A stretch of DNA of 64,000 bases from Spirosoma utsteinense (GTDB lineage Bacteria; Bacteroidota; Bacteroidia; Cytophagales; Spirosomataceae), in assembly GCF_014282275.1 (NCBI RefSeq), contig NZ_VFIA01000001.1, positions 186,001-250,000 of the forward strand, read 5' to 3'. The translations under genes and the position numbers were made by a program. Shown here one piece after another: positions 52,081 through 60,550 of the stretch. The notes under the pieces are model-generated. The model did no database searches. It was not told the DNA's origin and saw only the letters and a list, made by a program, of their open reading frames with translations. Within the stretch, counting starts at the first letter, position 1, and each line of letters begins with the position of its first letter.

Positions 52081-52995
52081 TCAACTCAGGCGGGCCAGGC
52101 CAGCGGCTGGCCAGGGTTGATAGGCCGTTTGGGTGGCCGGTGACAAAAACGATGAGTAGTCGCCGGGACGCGACATCACTTCTTTATAGAGCAGTACCCG
52201 GAACAGGTAATACTGGGTTTCACGCGGGAGCCGCATCTGGTAGTAGTCGCGGTGCGATTGGCGCTTCAGTTGCCCACTAATGTAGCCCGGTCCTACATTG
52301 TAAGCCGCGGCAACCAGTGACCAGGAACCTAGTTGGGTGTAGAGTGCCCGGAGGTATTTGCAGGCGGCTTCTGTGGCTTTATGCACATTGAAACGTTCGT
52401 CGGTTTTGCTGTTCACCTTGAGGCCTAACGAGCGGGCTGTGCCAGGCATGAGCTGCCAGTAACCCGCGGCTCCGGCCCGTGAAACGGCTTTAGGGCGCAA
52501 GCCGCTTTCGGCTAAAGGCACATACCGAAAATCGTCGGGGATGTCGTGTTTCTTTAAGATAGGATCGATAATGGGAAAGAACGAATCAGCCCGTCGTTGT
52601 ATATCGCCCAGGTCGCTGGCATGGGGTCGGAACAGGGTAAATACCCGTTTCCAGCGATCGGCTACATTGGTTTGATCGAGCGGTAAACATTCTCCACAAA
52701 AATTGACATCGAGCATGGGCAGATCGGGGGCTGCCGTAGTGGAGTTTGCCAGTCGGGTGGTCATCATATCTGCACCGGTCAGGATCGACCGGGTAGCATC
52801 GGCGTTAACCGTAACCTTATTGGCAGATGAAGCCGATTGAAGAAGGGGGGATGCCGTTATTCGGGCTGCAACTGTAGTCGCCGGGCGAATAGCCGCCATC
52901 AATAGGGAAAATCCAACTCGTATTAGCAAGACACAAAAGAGATGATGATAGGAAAGTAACGTTTTGATTGAACGGTTTAGTTTATTGATTATCAA
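52081..52995 (-). CDS. Lytic transglycosylase (SLT domain)
   Basis: This 304-residue protein is a periplasmic enzyme that cleaves the glycan backbone to form 1,6-anhydro-MurNAc ends. A hydrophobic N-terminus (HHLFCVLLIRVGFSLLMAA) may be a signal peptide or anchor; the frame starts with TTG at 52993-52995, and the true start is uncertain because the next ATG (52899) is after this segment. The SLT domain is at ~135-280: Glu in ESGLRPKAVSRAGAAGYWQLMPGTA, then VAAAYNVGPGYISGQL. There is no LysM domain, unlike MltD. It may partner with the L,D-transpeptidases, though not in an operon. Confidence 0.88.
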   Translation of the reverse strand: MIINKLNRSIKTLLSYHHLFCVLLIRVGFSLLMAAIRPATTVAARITASPLLQSASSANKVTVNADATRSILTGADMMTTRLANSTTAAPDLPMLDVNFCGECLPLDQTNVADRWKRVFTLFRPHASDLGDIQRRADSFFPIIDPILKKHDIPDDFRYVPLAESGLRPKAVSRAGAAGYWQLMPGTARSLGLKVNSKTDERFNVHKATEAACKYLRALYTQLGSWSLVAAAYNVGPGYISGQLKRQSHRDYYQMRLPRETQYYLFRVLLYKEVMSRPGDYSSFLSPATQTAYQPWPAAGLARLS

Positions 52996-53256
52996 TATTT
53001 TACATAAACGGCTTTTATATGGAAAAAGGCAAATGAAGGTGTGTGGACAGAAACTTGCTGAGTTTCACGCCCTTAGAGCGACCCTGGTTAAATTGATTTC
53101 GTACAAAAAAAAAGGCTAGTGGGAGCCTGTCGAAAGCCCGGTCAGACAGTCGATTATTCCGTCATTGGAAGATAGATTGGCTCAGGAGAAAAGTAAAACG
53201 GCCCTCTCATTGGCTTTACCGATAACTATCGACAGATTTTTGTACTCCTCCAGATA

Positions 53257-54963
53257 ATGCCTTTACGCTCGCAAGATTGGTTTGGCCGCACCGGAAAAGA
53301 TGGCTTTATATATCGTGCCTGGATGAAAAACCAGGGATTTCCGCATCACGAATTCGAAGGGAAACCTGTCATCGGGATTTGTAATACCTGGTCTGAACTG
53401 ACCCCCTGCAATGCCCATTTCCGGGAACTGGCCGAAGCCATAAAGCGGGGCGTGTGGGAAGCCGGTGGTTTTCCGCTGGAATTTCCGGTCATGTCGCTCG
53501 GCGAATGCCAGATCAAACCTACCGCCATGCTGTTCCGGAATCTGGCCAGCATGGACGTTGAAGAAAGCATCCGGGGTAACTCGATCGATGGCGTTATTCT
53601 GATGTGTGGTTGTGATAAGACAACGCCTTCGCTGGTGATGGGGGCTTGTAGTGTCGATATTCCTACCATGGTCGTGTCGGGTGGGCCTATGCTGGCCGGG
53701 CGGTTCCAGGGACGGAAAATTGGCACCTCGGATTTGTGGCGCTTCGCCGAAGATTTCAAGATGGGCCTGATGTCGCAGGCCGAGTTCGTTGCGGCCGAAG
53801 CCAGTATGGCCCGTAGTCAGGGTCACTGTGCCGTAATGGGAACGGCCAGTACGATGGCGGCTATGGTGGAGTCGCTGGGCCTGAGTTTACCCGATAATGC
53901 GACGATCCCGGCCGCCGATTCACGCCGGAAGGTGCTCGCCCACATGACCGGCGTCCGGATGGTCGAGCTGGCTCGCGAGAACGTAAAACCGTCACAAATT
54001 CTGACCCGGAAGGCGTTCGAGAATGCCATTATGGTCAATGCTGCACTGGGTGGTTCAACCAACTTTATCTTGCACCTGACGGCCATTGCCGGGCGGGTAG
54101 GGGTCGATTTGTCGCTGGATGATTTCGATCTGCTGTCGGCCAAAATACCACTGCTGGCAAACCTGCAGCCGTCGGGCGAACACTTCGTCGAAGATCTGTT
54201 CTACGCCGGTGGATTGCCTGCTGTCATCCGTGAATTGCGGAACGTGCTCCATAATGATGTTTTAACGGTAAATGGGCATAGTATTGGCGACAATTGTGTC
54301 AACGCGCAATGCTACGACCCGGCCGTAATTGCTACCATCGATAACCCTTTCAAACCCGAGTCGGGGGTCGCTGTGTTACGGGGTAATCTGTGCCCGCATG
54401 GGGCTGTGCTGAAGCCCTCGGCCGCCACACCGGCGCTGATGCAGCATACCGGCCGGGCGGTGGTCTTTGAAAACATTGACGATTATAAGACCCGTATCGA
54501 CGATCCAAACCTCGATGTCGATCCTACCTGTGTGCTGGTCCTGAAAAACGTAGGGCCAAAGGGATACCCGGGTATGCCCGAAGTAGGAAACATGCAGTTA
54601 CCAGCCAAAATTCTGGCGCAGGGCGTTCACGACATGGTCCGTATTTCGGACGGACGTATGAGCGGTACAGGTTTCGGAACGGTGGTACTACACGTATCGC
54701 CTGAAGCAGCCGTGGGTGGCAATCTTGCCCTGGTTCAAAATGGCGATCTCATTACGCTTGATGTAGAAAACCGGCGCCTGCATCTTCATGTATCGGATGA
54801 AGAGCTGGCTGGCCGGCTGGTACATTTCAAGCCGGTCGATCTGGGCTATGACCGGGGGTATGTCAACCTGTATATACGCCACGTGACGCAGGCTCACGAA
54901 GGGGCCGACTTTGACTTTCTGCGGGGTGGTTCGGGTAGCGAGGTTAAGCGGGATTCGCACTAG
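53257..54963 (+). CDS. IlvD/Edd family sugar-acid dehydratase (arabinonate/xylonate dehydratase type)
   Basis: This 568-residue enzyme dehydrates 2,3-dihydroxy acids via an Fe-S cluster. Likely cluster ligands are Cys51 (LTPCNAHF), Cys119 (GCDKTTP) and Cys191 (GHCAVMGTAS); Lys121 in CDK and the metal-binding Asp residues match the family. Between dihydroxyacid dehydratase (IlvD) and sugar acid dehydratases, I favour the latter: the N-terminal WFGRTGKDGFIYRAWMKNQG is characteristic of L-arabinonate/D-xylonate dehydratases, and neighbouring genes encode a sugar mutarotase, lactonase and dehydrogenases. IlvD function cannot be excluded. The product would be a 2-keto-3-deoxy-aldonate. Confidence 0.87.
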   Translation: MPLRSQDWFGRTGKDGFIYRAWMKNQGFPHHEFEGKPVIGICNTWSELTPCNAHFRELAEAIKRGVWEAGGFPLEFPVMSLGECQIKPTAMLFRNLASMDVEESIRGNSIDGVILMCGCDKTTPSLVMGACSVDIPTMVVSGGPMLAGRFQGRKIGTSDLWRFAEDFKMGLMSQAEFVAAEASMARSQGHCAVMGTASTMAAMVESLGLSLPDNATIPAADSRRKVLAHMTGVRMVELARENVKPSQILTRKAFENAIMVNAALGGSTNFILHLTAIAGRVGVDLSLDDFDLLSAKIPLLANLQPSGEHFVEDLFYAGGLPAVIRELRNVLHNDVLTVNGHSIGDNCVNAQCYDPAVIATIDNPFKPESGVAVLRGNLCPHGAVLKPSAATPALMQHTGRAVVFENIDDYKTRIDDPNLDVDPTCVLVLKNVGPKGYPGMPEVGNMQLPAKILAQGVHDMVRISDGRMSGTGFGTVVLHVSPEAAVGGNLALVQNGDLITLDVENRRLHLHVSDEELAGRLVHFKPVDLGYDRGYVNLYIRHVTQAHEGADFDFLRGGSGSEVKRDSH

Positions 54964-54986
54964 AGCGTTTCCGTTTTCCTGTCAGC

Positions 54987-56120
54987 TTAACGCACCGAAA
55001 ATTTATACACCGTAGTACTCCGATACGTTTCGCCGGGCCGAAGAGTCGTAGTCGGGAAGTTTGGATGATTCGGAGCGTCCGGGAAATGCTGCGTTTCCAG
55101 ACAAACGCCCCATCGACGCTGGTAAGCAACGCCTTCTTTCCCCTTAAGTGATCCATTCAGGTGGTTTGCCGTGTAGATCTGTACCGCAGGTTCAGTCGTG
55201 TACATAGTCATCAGCCGGCCACTCACTGGCTCATACAGGGTTGCGCCCAGTTTTAAGGTCCGGGATGAGTCGGTAAACACCCAGCAATGGTCGTATCCTT
55301 TGCCATAGCGGAGTTGCGTATCGGTCGTATCGTTGATGCGTAGTCCGATGGAGGTTGCCTTCGTGAAGTCGAAGACGGTTCCGGCCACGGGCTTCAGTTC
55401 GCCTGTTGGGATCTGGGTTTTGTCGGTAAGCAGCACCTGGTCGGCCTTGATCAACAGCTCCTGGTTCAATACGTCCCGCTTCATCCCGCTCAGGTTAAAA
55501 TAGGCGTGGTTGGTCAGGTTTAAAACTGTCGGTTTGTTGGTGGTTGCCTGATAGTCGATCCGCAGCGCATTGTCTTTTTGTACCGTATACGTAACCGTCA
55601 CTGCCAGGGTGCCGGGATACCCTTCTTCGCCGTCGGGGGAGGTATACTGAAGGGCCAGCGAGGGTTCAGGGCCGGATTTGGTTGTGGCGGTCCACAGCTT
55701 TTTGTCGAAACCAACGCGACCCCCGTGGATGTGGTTGACCCCTGCGTTTTTTGCAACCGTATACACCTGTCCATCGAGGGTGAACGTACCCCCGCAAATG
55801 CGGTTGCCGAAGCGACCGATGATAGGTCCGAGGCTGGGCGTACCCTTCAGGTAATCGGCAAACGAAGGTAAACCCAGCGTAATGTTTTCCTGCCTGGCGT
55901 CCCTGTCGGGGGCTGTCCATGAAACGATATAGCCGCCGTAATTGGTAATCTGAACGGTCATTCCGGCCGTATTACGCAGGGTAAACAACTGGGCCACGCG
56001 CCCATCGGGAAAGGTGCCAAAATCAGTCTGCTCAATGCCCGCCCGGTTAGCAGGCTGAGCCACAGCAGTCATGATTGGGGATAGGACACTGATTATCAGT
56101 AGCAAACGTATATAAGTCAT
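54987..56120 (-). CDS. Secreted aldose 1-epimerase (mutarotase, GalM-like)
   Basis: From ATG 56120 the protein has 377 residues with a signal peptide (MTYIRLLLIISVLSPIMTAVAQ), so it works in the periplasm. It converts alpha and beta anomers of aldoses. The catalytic His is in LTNHAYFNLSG and the general base Glu is in GVCLETQHFPDAPN. The typical N-terminal RFGNRICGGTFTLDGQVY is present. The longer frame to 56207 has no support. The gene is convergent with the dehydratase (23 nt apart) and divergent from the Gfo/Idh gene (147 nt). The location next to dehydrogenases and a lactonase suggests anomer supply for sugar oxidation. Confidence 0.93.
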   Translation of the reverse strand: MTYIRLLLIISVLSPIMTAVAQPANRAGIEQTDFGTFPDGRVAQLFTLRNTAGMTVQITNYGGYIVSWTAPDRDARQENITLGLPSFADYLKGTPSLGPIIGRFGNRICGGTFTLDGQVYTVAKNAGVNHIHGGRVGFDKKLWTATTKSGPEPSLALQYTSPDGEEGYPGTLAVTVTYTVQKDNALRIDYQATTNKPTVLNLTNHAYFNLSGMKRDVLNQELLIKADQVLLTDKTQIPTGELKPVAGTVFDFTKATSIGLRINDTTDTQLRYGKGYDHCWVFTDSSRTLKLGATLYEPVSGRLMTMYTTEPAVQIYTANHLNGSLKGKEGVAYQRRWGVCLETQHFPDAPNHPNFPTTTLRPGETYRSTTVYKFSVR

Positions 56121-56267
56121 GGGTAATAGGGTTAAGGAACCCCAATTTACCGCCCGGCGGGATTTACAAAAGAAACATTTATGCAGTGAATAAACAGTAA
56201 GTGCCAAACCCGATCAGCTTTTCTGGTAACGTAATCGACATTTTGACGTTAGAATCCGCAACTTCTT

Positions 56268-57650
56268 ATGTATCAGTTCAACATCAACCGCCGTCAGTTC
56301 ATTCAGGGCGCTTCGGCATCACTTGCCCTTACTACCCTGGGAGCCAGCGGTATGGACTCAAGTTTTATCGATCAGGCAAAGACCTATCGGGTCGCCCTGA
56401 TTGGTACAGGCTGGTACGGTAAAAGTGATTTGTTACGGCTTATTCAGGTCGCGCCCGTTGAGGTCGTCGCGCTCTGCGACGTAGACAAAAATATGCTGGC
56501 CGATGCGGCTAAACTGGTAAGCCAGCGTCAGAAATCAGGGAAAACGCCCCAGTTGTACGGCGACTACCGCAAAATGCTGGCTGAAAACAAGTTAGACATT
56601 GTGCTGATTGGCTCGCCGGATCACTGGCATGCCTTACAGGCCATCGACGCCATGAAAGCCGGGGCTCACGTGTACGTGCAGAAGCCCATCAGCGTGGACG
56701 TCATCGAAGGCGAAGCCATGGTGGCGGCCGCCCGTAAGTACAAACGGGTTGTGCAGGTAGGCACCCAGCGGAAAAGTACGCCCCACCTGATCGACGCTAA
56801 AAAGAATATTGTCGATGCCGGTTTGCTGGGTAAGGTACACCATGTAGAGATGTGCTGCTACTTCCCCATGCGGGCCAACGGTAATCCGGCCGTACAGGCT
56901 GTTCCTGAATTCCTGGACTACGACATGTGGACAGGCCCGGCACCGTTGCGCCCCTACGACGGATTGCCGCATGTTCGCTGGTGGCGCACGTTTATGGAAT
57001 ACGGCAATGGCATTACGGGGGATATGTGCGTACACATGTTCGATACCGTTCGCTGGATGCTGAAGCTGGGCTGGCCTACCCGAATTAGTTCTACGGGCGG
57101 TATTTACGTCGATAAATCCGGTAAATCCAATATATCCGATACGCAGTCGGCTGTTTTCGAATACGACAACTTAAACTGTGTCTGGCAGCATCGGTCCTGG
57201 GGAACGCCCAACAACCCGGATTATCCCTGGTCGTTTACGCTGTACGGCGATAAAGGCACGCTGTGGGGCAGCACCATGCAATGTGATTTCGTTCCGCTGA
57301 AAGACGGGGAGAAGATTCACAAGGATGTGGTATACGAAAAGGAAAAATACCCGGAAGATCTTACCGAGCCCACCAATCCGAAAATCGAACTGAACGCAGC
57401 ACCCGCTACCCGCCTGCACATGCTCGACTTCCTGAAAGCGATCGAAACAGGGGGCCGACCAGTGGCCGATATTGAGGAAGGACATATTTCAACGGCAAGC
57501 TGTATTATGGCCAATATATCGATGAAAACGGGCCGTCCCATTGTTTACGACCCGAAAAAGCGTCAGGTCGTGGGCGACCCGGAGGCTACGGCACTCCTAC
57601 AGCGGCCATACCGCAAAGGCTACCAGCACCCCGACCCAACCCGCGTTTGA
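56268..57650 (+). CDS. Tat-exported Gfo/Idh/MocA family oxidoreductase
   Basis: This 460-residue protein begins with a twin-arginine signal (NRRQFIQGASASLALTTLG), so it is probably exported folded with bound NAD(P), as known for Zymomonas glucose-fructose oxidoreductase. The Rossmann motif is VALIGTGWYGKSD, the EKP-like motif VQKPIS, and a family stretch YDMWTGPAPLRPYDG and MCVHMFDTVRWMLKLGWP follows. The length suits the exported Bacteroidota/Planctomycetes group. An alternative is a GH109-like glycosidase with NAD cofactor, also in this family. The lactonase gene starts 87 nt after the stop in the same direction. Confidence 0.85.
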   Translation: MYQFNINRRQFIQGASASLALTTLGASGMDSSFIDQAKTYRVALIGTGWYGKSDLLRLIQVAPVEVVALCDVDKNMLADAAKLVSQRQKSGKTPQLYGDYRKMLAENKLDIVLIGSPDHWHALQAIDAMKAGAHVYVQKPISVDVIEGEAMVAAARKYKRVVQVGTQRKSTPHLIDAKKNIVDAGLLGKVHHVEMCCYFPMRANGNPAVQAVPEFLDYDMWTGPAPLRPYDGLPHVRWWRTFMEYGNGITGDMCVHMFDTVRWMLKLGWPTRISSTGGIYVDKSGKSNISDTQSAVFEYDNLNCVWQHRSWGTPNNPDYPWSFTLYGDKGTLWGSTMQCDFVPLKDGEKIHKDVVYEKEKYPEDLTEPTNPKIELNAAPATRLHMLDFLKAIETGGRPVADIEEGHISTASCIMANISMKTGRPIVYDPKKRQVVGDPEATALLQRPYRKGYQHPDPTRV

Positions 57651-57737
57651 TTGTATTCCCTTTCCCTAATCGATTCCAACCAAGTATGTTTCGCTGCGTT
57701 TATCAACGAGTACGTATATCAACTTTTACTACGGCAC

Positions 57738-58661
57738 ATGACGTTATTTCGTAAATACGGTTTAGTAATAGCGGCATTGTCGGGCATTACCATGACAGCA
57801 CTCGCACAACAGAACGACACGCCATCGGGCGAACTCCAGCGAATCATCCAACCCGGTGCAACGCTACAGAAGGTGTCTGGTCAGTTTAAATTTACCGAAG
57901 GGCCAGCCGTCGACAAGGACGGGACGGTCTTTTTTACCGACCAGCCTAACGACAAAATCTGGAAATACGATACGGAGGGGAAACTGTCGGTATTTATGGA
58001 CAAAGCCGGTCGCTCCAATGGCATGTACTTCGATAAAAAAGGCAATCTCGTCACCTGCGCCGATCAAAATAACGAACTCTGGTCGATCACCCCGGACAAG
58101 ACCGTTACGGTGCTGATGACCGATTTCAAGGGGAAAAAGCTTAATGGTCCCAATGATCTCTGGATTGAGCCCAACGGCGGTATCTTCTTCACCGATCCGT
58201 ACTACCAGCGCGACTACTGGACGCGGCAAAGTCCCGAAATCGACGGACAGAAAGTGTACTATCTGCCAGTCGGGCAAAAAGAGCCGATAGTCGTCGATGC
58301 TGATCTGAAGCAGCCAAATGGTATTATCGGAACGCCCGATGGTAAGTTTCTGTACGTGGCCGACATCAAGGATAATAAAACCTATAAATACCAGATTGGT
58401 GCTGGTGGCAAGCTGACAAATCGCCAGCTTTATGTATCGCAGGGGTCGGATGGTATGACGCTCGACAACCTGGGAAATCTTTACATTACCGGTAAGGGCG
58501 TTACCGTTTATGACCCAGCCGGTAAAAAGCTTGGAAACATACCCGTACCAGCGGGTTGGGTTGGTAATATCTGCTTCTCGGGTAAAGACCGTCGGACCTT
58601 ATTCATCACTGCTTCCGAAGGGATATATACGTTGCCCATGCAGGTGACAGGCGTCAACTAA
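57738..58661 (+). CDS. Exported SMP-30/gluconolactonase family lactonase
   Basis: The protein of 307 residues from ATG 57738 has a signal peptide (MTLFRKYGLVIAALSGITMTALAQ); the earlier frame from TTG 57651 adds an unlikely extension. It is a six-bladed beta-propeller. Metal ligand motifs are in order FTEGPAVD, NGPNDLW, QPNGIIG and GSDGMTLD. It hydrolyses aldonolactones to aldonic acids. Together with the Tat-exported oxidoreductase upstream and the SDR gene 10 nt downstream, it fits an oxidation route. Which lactone is used is unknown. Confidence 0.92.
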   Translation: MTLFRKYGLVIAALSGITMTALAQQNDTPSGELQRIIQPGATLQKVSGQFKFTEGPAVDKDGTVFFTDQPNDKIWKYDTEGKLSVFMDKAGRSNGMYFDKKGNLVTCADQNNELWSITPDKTVTVLMTDFKGKKLNGPNDLWIEPNGGIFFTDPYYQRDYWTRQSPEIDGQKVYYLPVGQKEPIVVDADLKQPNGIIGTPDGKFLYVADIKDNKTYKYQIGAGGKLTNRQLYVSQGSDGMTLDNLGNLYITGKGVTVYDPAGKKLGNIPVPAGWVGNICFSGKDRRTLFITASEGIYTLPMQVTGVN

Positions 58662-58671
58662 GGGTATACTT

Positions 58672-59469
58672 ATGGAGTCGATTACGAGTCCCCGTAACAA
58701 CCGGACGGCGATCATCACCGGCGCGGGTATTGGCATTGGGTTTGCCATTGCGAAAGCGCTTGTAGAGCAGGGTGTTCATGTAGTGCTCAACGATTTTGAC
58801 GAAGAAACGGCCCACAAGGCCGCCACTCGCATCAATGCCCTGGAGCCGGGCACTTCTTCGATGCGGGGTAACTGCGTAGCCTGCCCCGGCGATGCATCGG
58901 ATGTGGCGTTCATTCAGCATATGGTCGAGACAGCGGCCAATACCTTTGGTTCGGTGGATATTGCTATTGCCAACGCTGGAATTACCATTTTCGGCGATAT
59001 CTTCACCACGACACCCGATGCGTTTCAAACCATTGTGAATTTGAATTTGCGCGGAAGTTTTTTTCTGGCCCAGACGGCTGCCAGGCAAATGCGCGTTCAG
59101 CAAACAGGCGGTAGCGTCCTGTTTATGTCGTCGGTAGTGGGGCATCTGGGCCATCCGGGTCTTCCCGTTTACAGCATGACCAAGGCGGGGTTGGAAATGC
59201 TGGCGAAGCAGTTGGTTATCGATTTTTCGCCCCTGGGTATTACTGTCAACGCCATTGCCCCCGGTGCTACGCTCACCGAACGAACGCTGGATGACCCGGC
59301 TTATATTCCCACCTGGTCACGCATCACGCCGATGGGTCGACCAGCTACGGTCGATGATATTGCCAACGCAGCCCTCTTTCTGGTATCGCCCGCGTCACGC
59401 CACATCACCGGCCAAAGCTTGGTGGTCGATGGTGGCTGGACAAGTGTAGGTGTGCCACCGGTTAACTGA
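58672..59469 (+). CDS. SDR family oxidoreductase (sugar dehydrogenase-like)
   Basis: This 265-residue cytoplasmic NAD(P) dehydrogenase has the classical SDR motifs: TGAGIGIGFAIA near residue 17, ANAGITIF, catalytic Ser in FMSSVVG, Tyr-x-x-x-Lys in YSMTKAG, and NAIAPGATLTE. Its start is 10 nt after the lactonase stop, so both are probably co-transcribed. Relatives are glucose, galactose, fucose or 3-oxoacyl-type dehydrogenases; context suggests a sugar or sugar acid. It is not FabG of the core pathway, which lies at 18663. A symmetric hairpin lies between its stop and the convergent transporter gene. Confidence 0.87.
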   Translation: MESITSPRNNRTAIITGAGIGIGFAIAKALVEQGVHVVLNDFDEETAHKAATRINALEPGTSSMRGNCVACPGDASDVAFIQHMVETAANTFGSVDIAIANAGITIFGDIFTTTPDAFQTIVNLNLRGSFFLAQTAARQMRVQQTGGSVLFMSSVVGHLGHPGLPVYSMTKAGLEMLAKQLVIDFSPLGITVNAIAPGATLTERTLDDPAYIPTWSRITPMGRPATVDDIANAALFLVSPASRHITGQSLVVDGGWTSVGVPPVN

Positions 59470-59510
59470 GTGATTGAGGGAATTAACCAGGCCAGTTACT
59501 CAGTCACTCA
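59467..59510. terminator. Bidirectional hairpin between SDR and transporter genes
   Basis: tgagtgattgag (59467-59478) pairs with ctcagtcactca (59499-59510) with one G.U, overlapping the SDR stop codon and ending 1 nt before the convergent stop. Confidence 0.55.
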
Positions 59511-59511
59511 C

Positions 59512-60432
59512 TTATTTTCTCCCCAGGGTAATCAGGATAACGCCTACCAGGGCAATAACGGCACCGAGCAGCGACTGGCTTGAAAATAGTTCACCGGCGA
59601 AGGTTACACCCAGCAGCATGGCAACTACTGGATTGACAAAGGCATAGGTAGATAACAATTGGGGCGATGCATTACGGGCAAGCCAGGCATAGGAGGAAAA
59701 CCCGATGATACTGCCAAAAACAACCAGGTAAAACATAGAACCAACGGCCTTTGTGGGCGCATCTAAAATGCTCCAGGGCGTAACGGGTTCTACACACAGA
59801 CTGATAGCCAGCAGGACGAAGCCGCCAACGAGCATTTGAATGCCACTCGAAATAGTGCCCGATGGCAGTGAAACACGCGGGGCAAGCAGCGTCCCGACAG
59901 CCCAGGCGAAGTTGCCGAATGTTACCAGTCCCGCACCGATCAGGTTGGCGTGGAGACCGCCTGTTCCCTGTAATTTGTCGGGTTTGACCAGAAAGTAGAT
60001 ACCCGTCAGCCCAATGACCAGCCCAACGAGGGCCAGATTCGTAGGCCGTTTACGCGCGAACGATGCCCAGTTGAGGGTTAGCAGGAAAACGGGCAGGAGA
60101 CCACCCAATAGAGCAGCAACACCCGTAGGAATGTACTGAAGCGCCAGCGTCAAACACCCGTTAGCCACTGTCAGCAGCAAAATCCCGACGATACCGGCCG
60201 ACTTCCATTCTGTACGCGTTGCCCGGGGTGTTCCTGTCAGTCGGGCGTACCCGTAAAGGAGCGTGCCGGCAATGATGTACCGCAGGGAGGCCATGTACAG
60301 GGGTGGCATCCGCTCGGTCATAAAGTGAATGAACAGGTAGGTCGATCCCCAGAGAAAATATACGGAGGTTAGGGCCGACCAGAGCGTTACGCGATTAGGC
60401 GCGGTGGTAAGAGGGGAAGTAGCAACTTGCAT
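59512..60432 (-). CDS. EamA/DMT superfamily transporter (RhaT/YdcZ-like permease)
   Basis: From ATG 60432 the protein has 306 residues with about ten membrane helices in two EamA repeats (LWSALTSVYFLWGSTYLFIHFM begins the first; LIGAGLVTFGNFAWAVGTLLAP begins the second; FVNPVVAMLLGVTFAGELFSSQSLLGAVIALVGVILI ends it). The N-terminal WGSTYLFIHF is characteristic of the RhtA/PecM-like exporters. Substrate is unknown; a link to the sugar-acid cluster is possible but rests only on position. The alternative longer frame to 60462 has no support. It converges with the SDR gene. Confidence 0.88.
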   Translation of the reverse strand: MQVATSPLTTAPNRVTLWSALTSVYFLWGSTYLFIHFMTERMPPLYMASLRYIIAGTLLYGYARLTGTPRATRTEWKSAGIVGILLLTVANGCLTLALQYIPTGVAALLGGLLPVFLLTLNWASFARKRPTNLALVGLVIGLTGIYFLVKPDKLQGTGGLHANLIGAGLVTFGNFAWAVGTLLAPRVSLPSGTISSGIQMLVGGFVLLAISLCVEPVTPWSILDAPTKAVGSMFYLVVFGSIIGFSSYAWLARNASPQLLSTYAFVNPVVAMLLGVTFAGELFSSQSLLGAVIALVGVILITLGRK

Positions 60433-60550
60433 GCAACAGAGGTATTGACGTATAGCTAACACCGGCCGGTTGGCTTTCTATCCTATTTTAGCTCAATTTT
60501 CTGCTTTATCTATAATTGATTATGAAGATTCCAGGCAAAGTTTAATTGAG

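Noticed and set aside
53103-53115. Homopolymer of nine A bases as a phase-variable tract
   Set aside because: It lies in an intergenic region about 145 bp from the dehydratase start and 110 bp from the transglycosylase start, with no frame or recognised promoter depending on it.
58672-59469. Second fabG
   Set aside because: The protein is an SDR but the context is a lactonase and sugar genes, and fabG-typical C-terminal features fit better at 18663.
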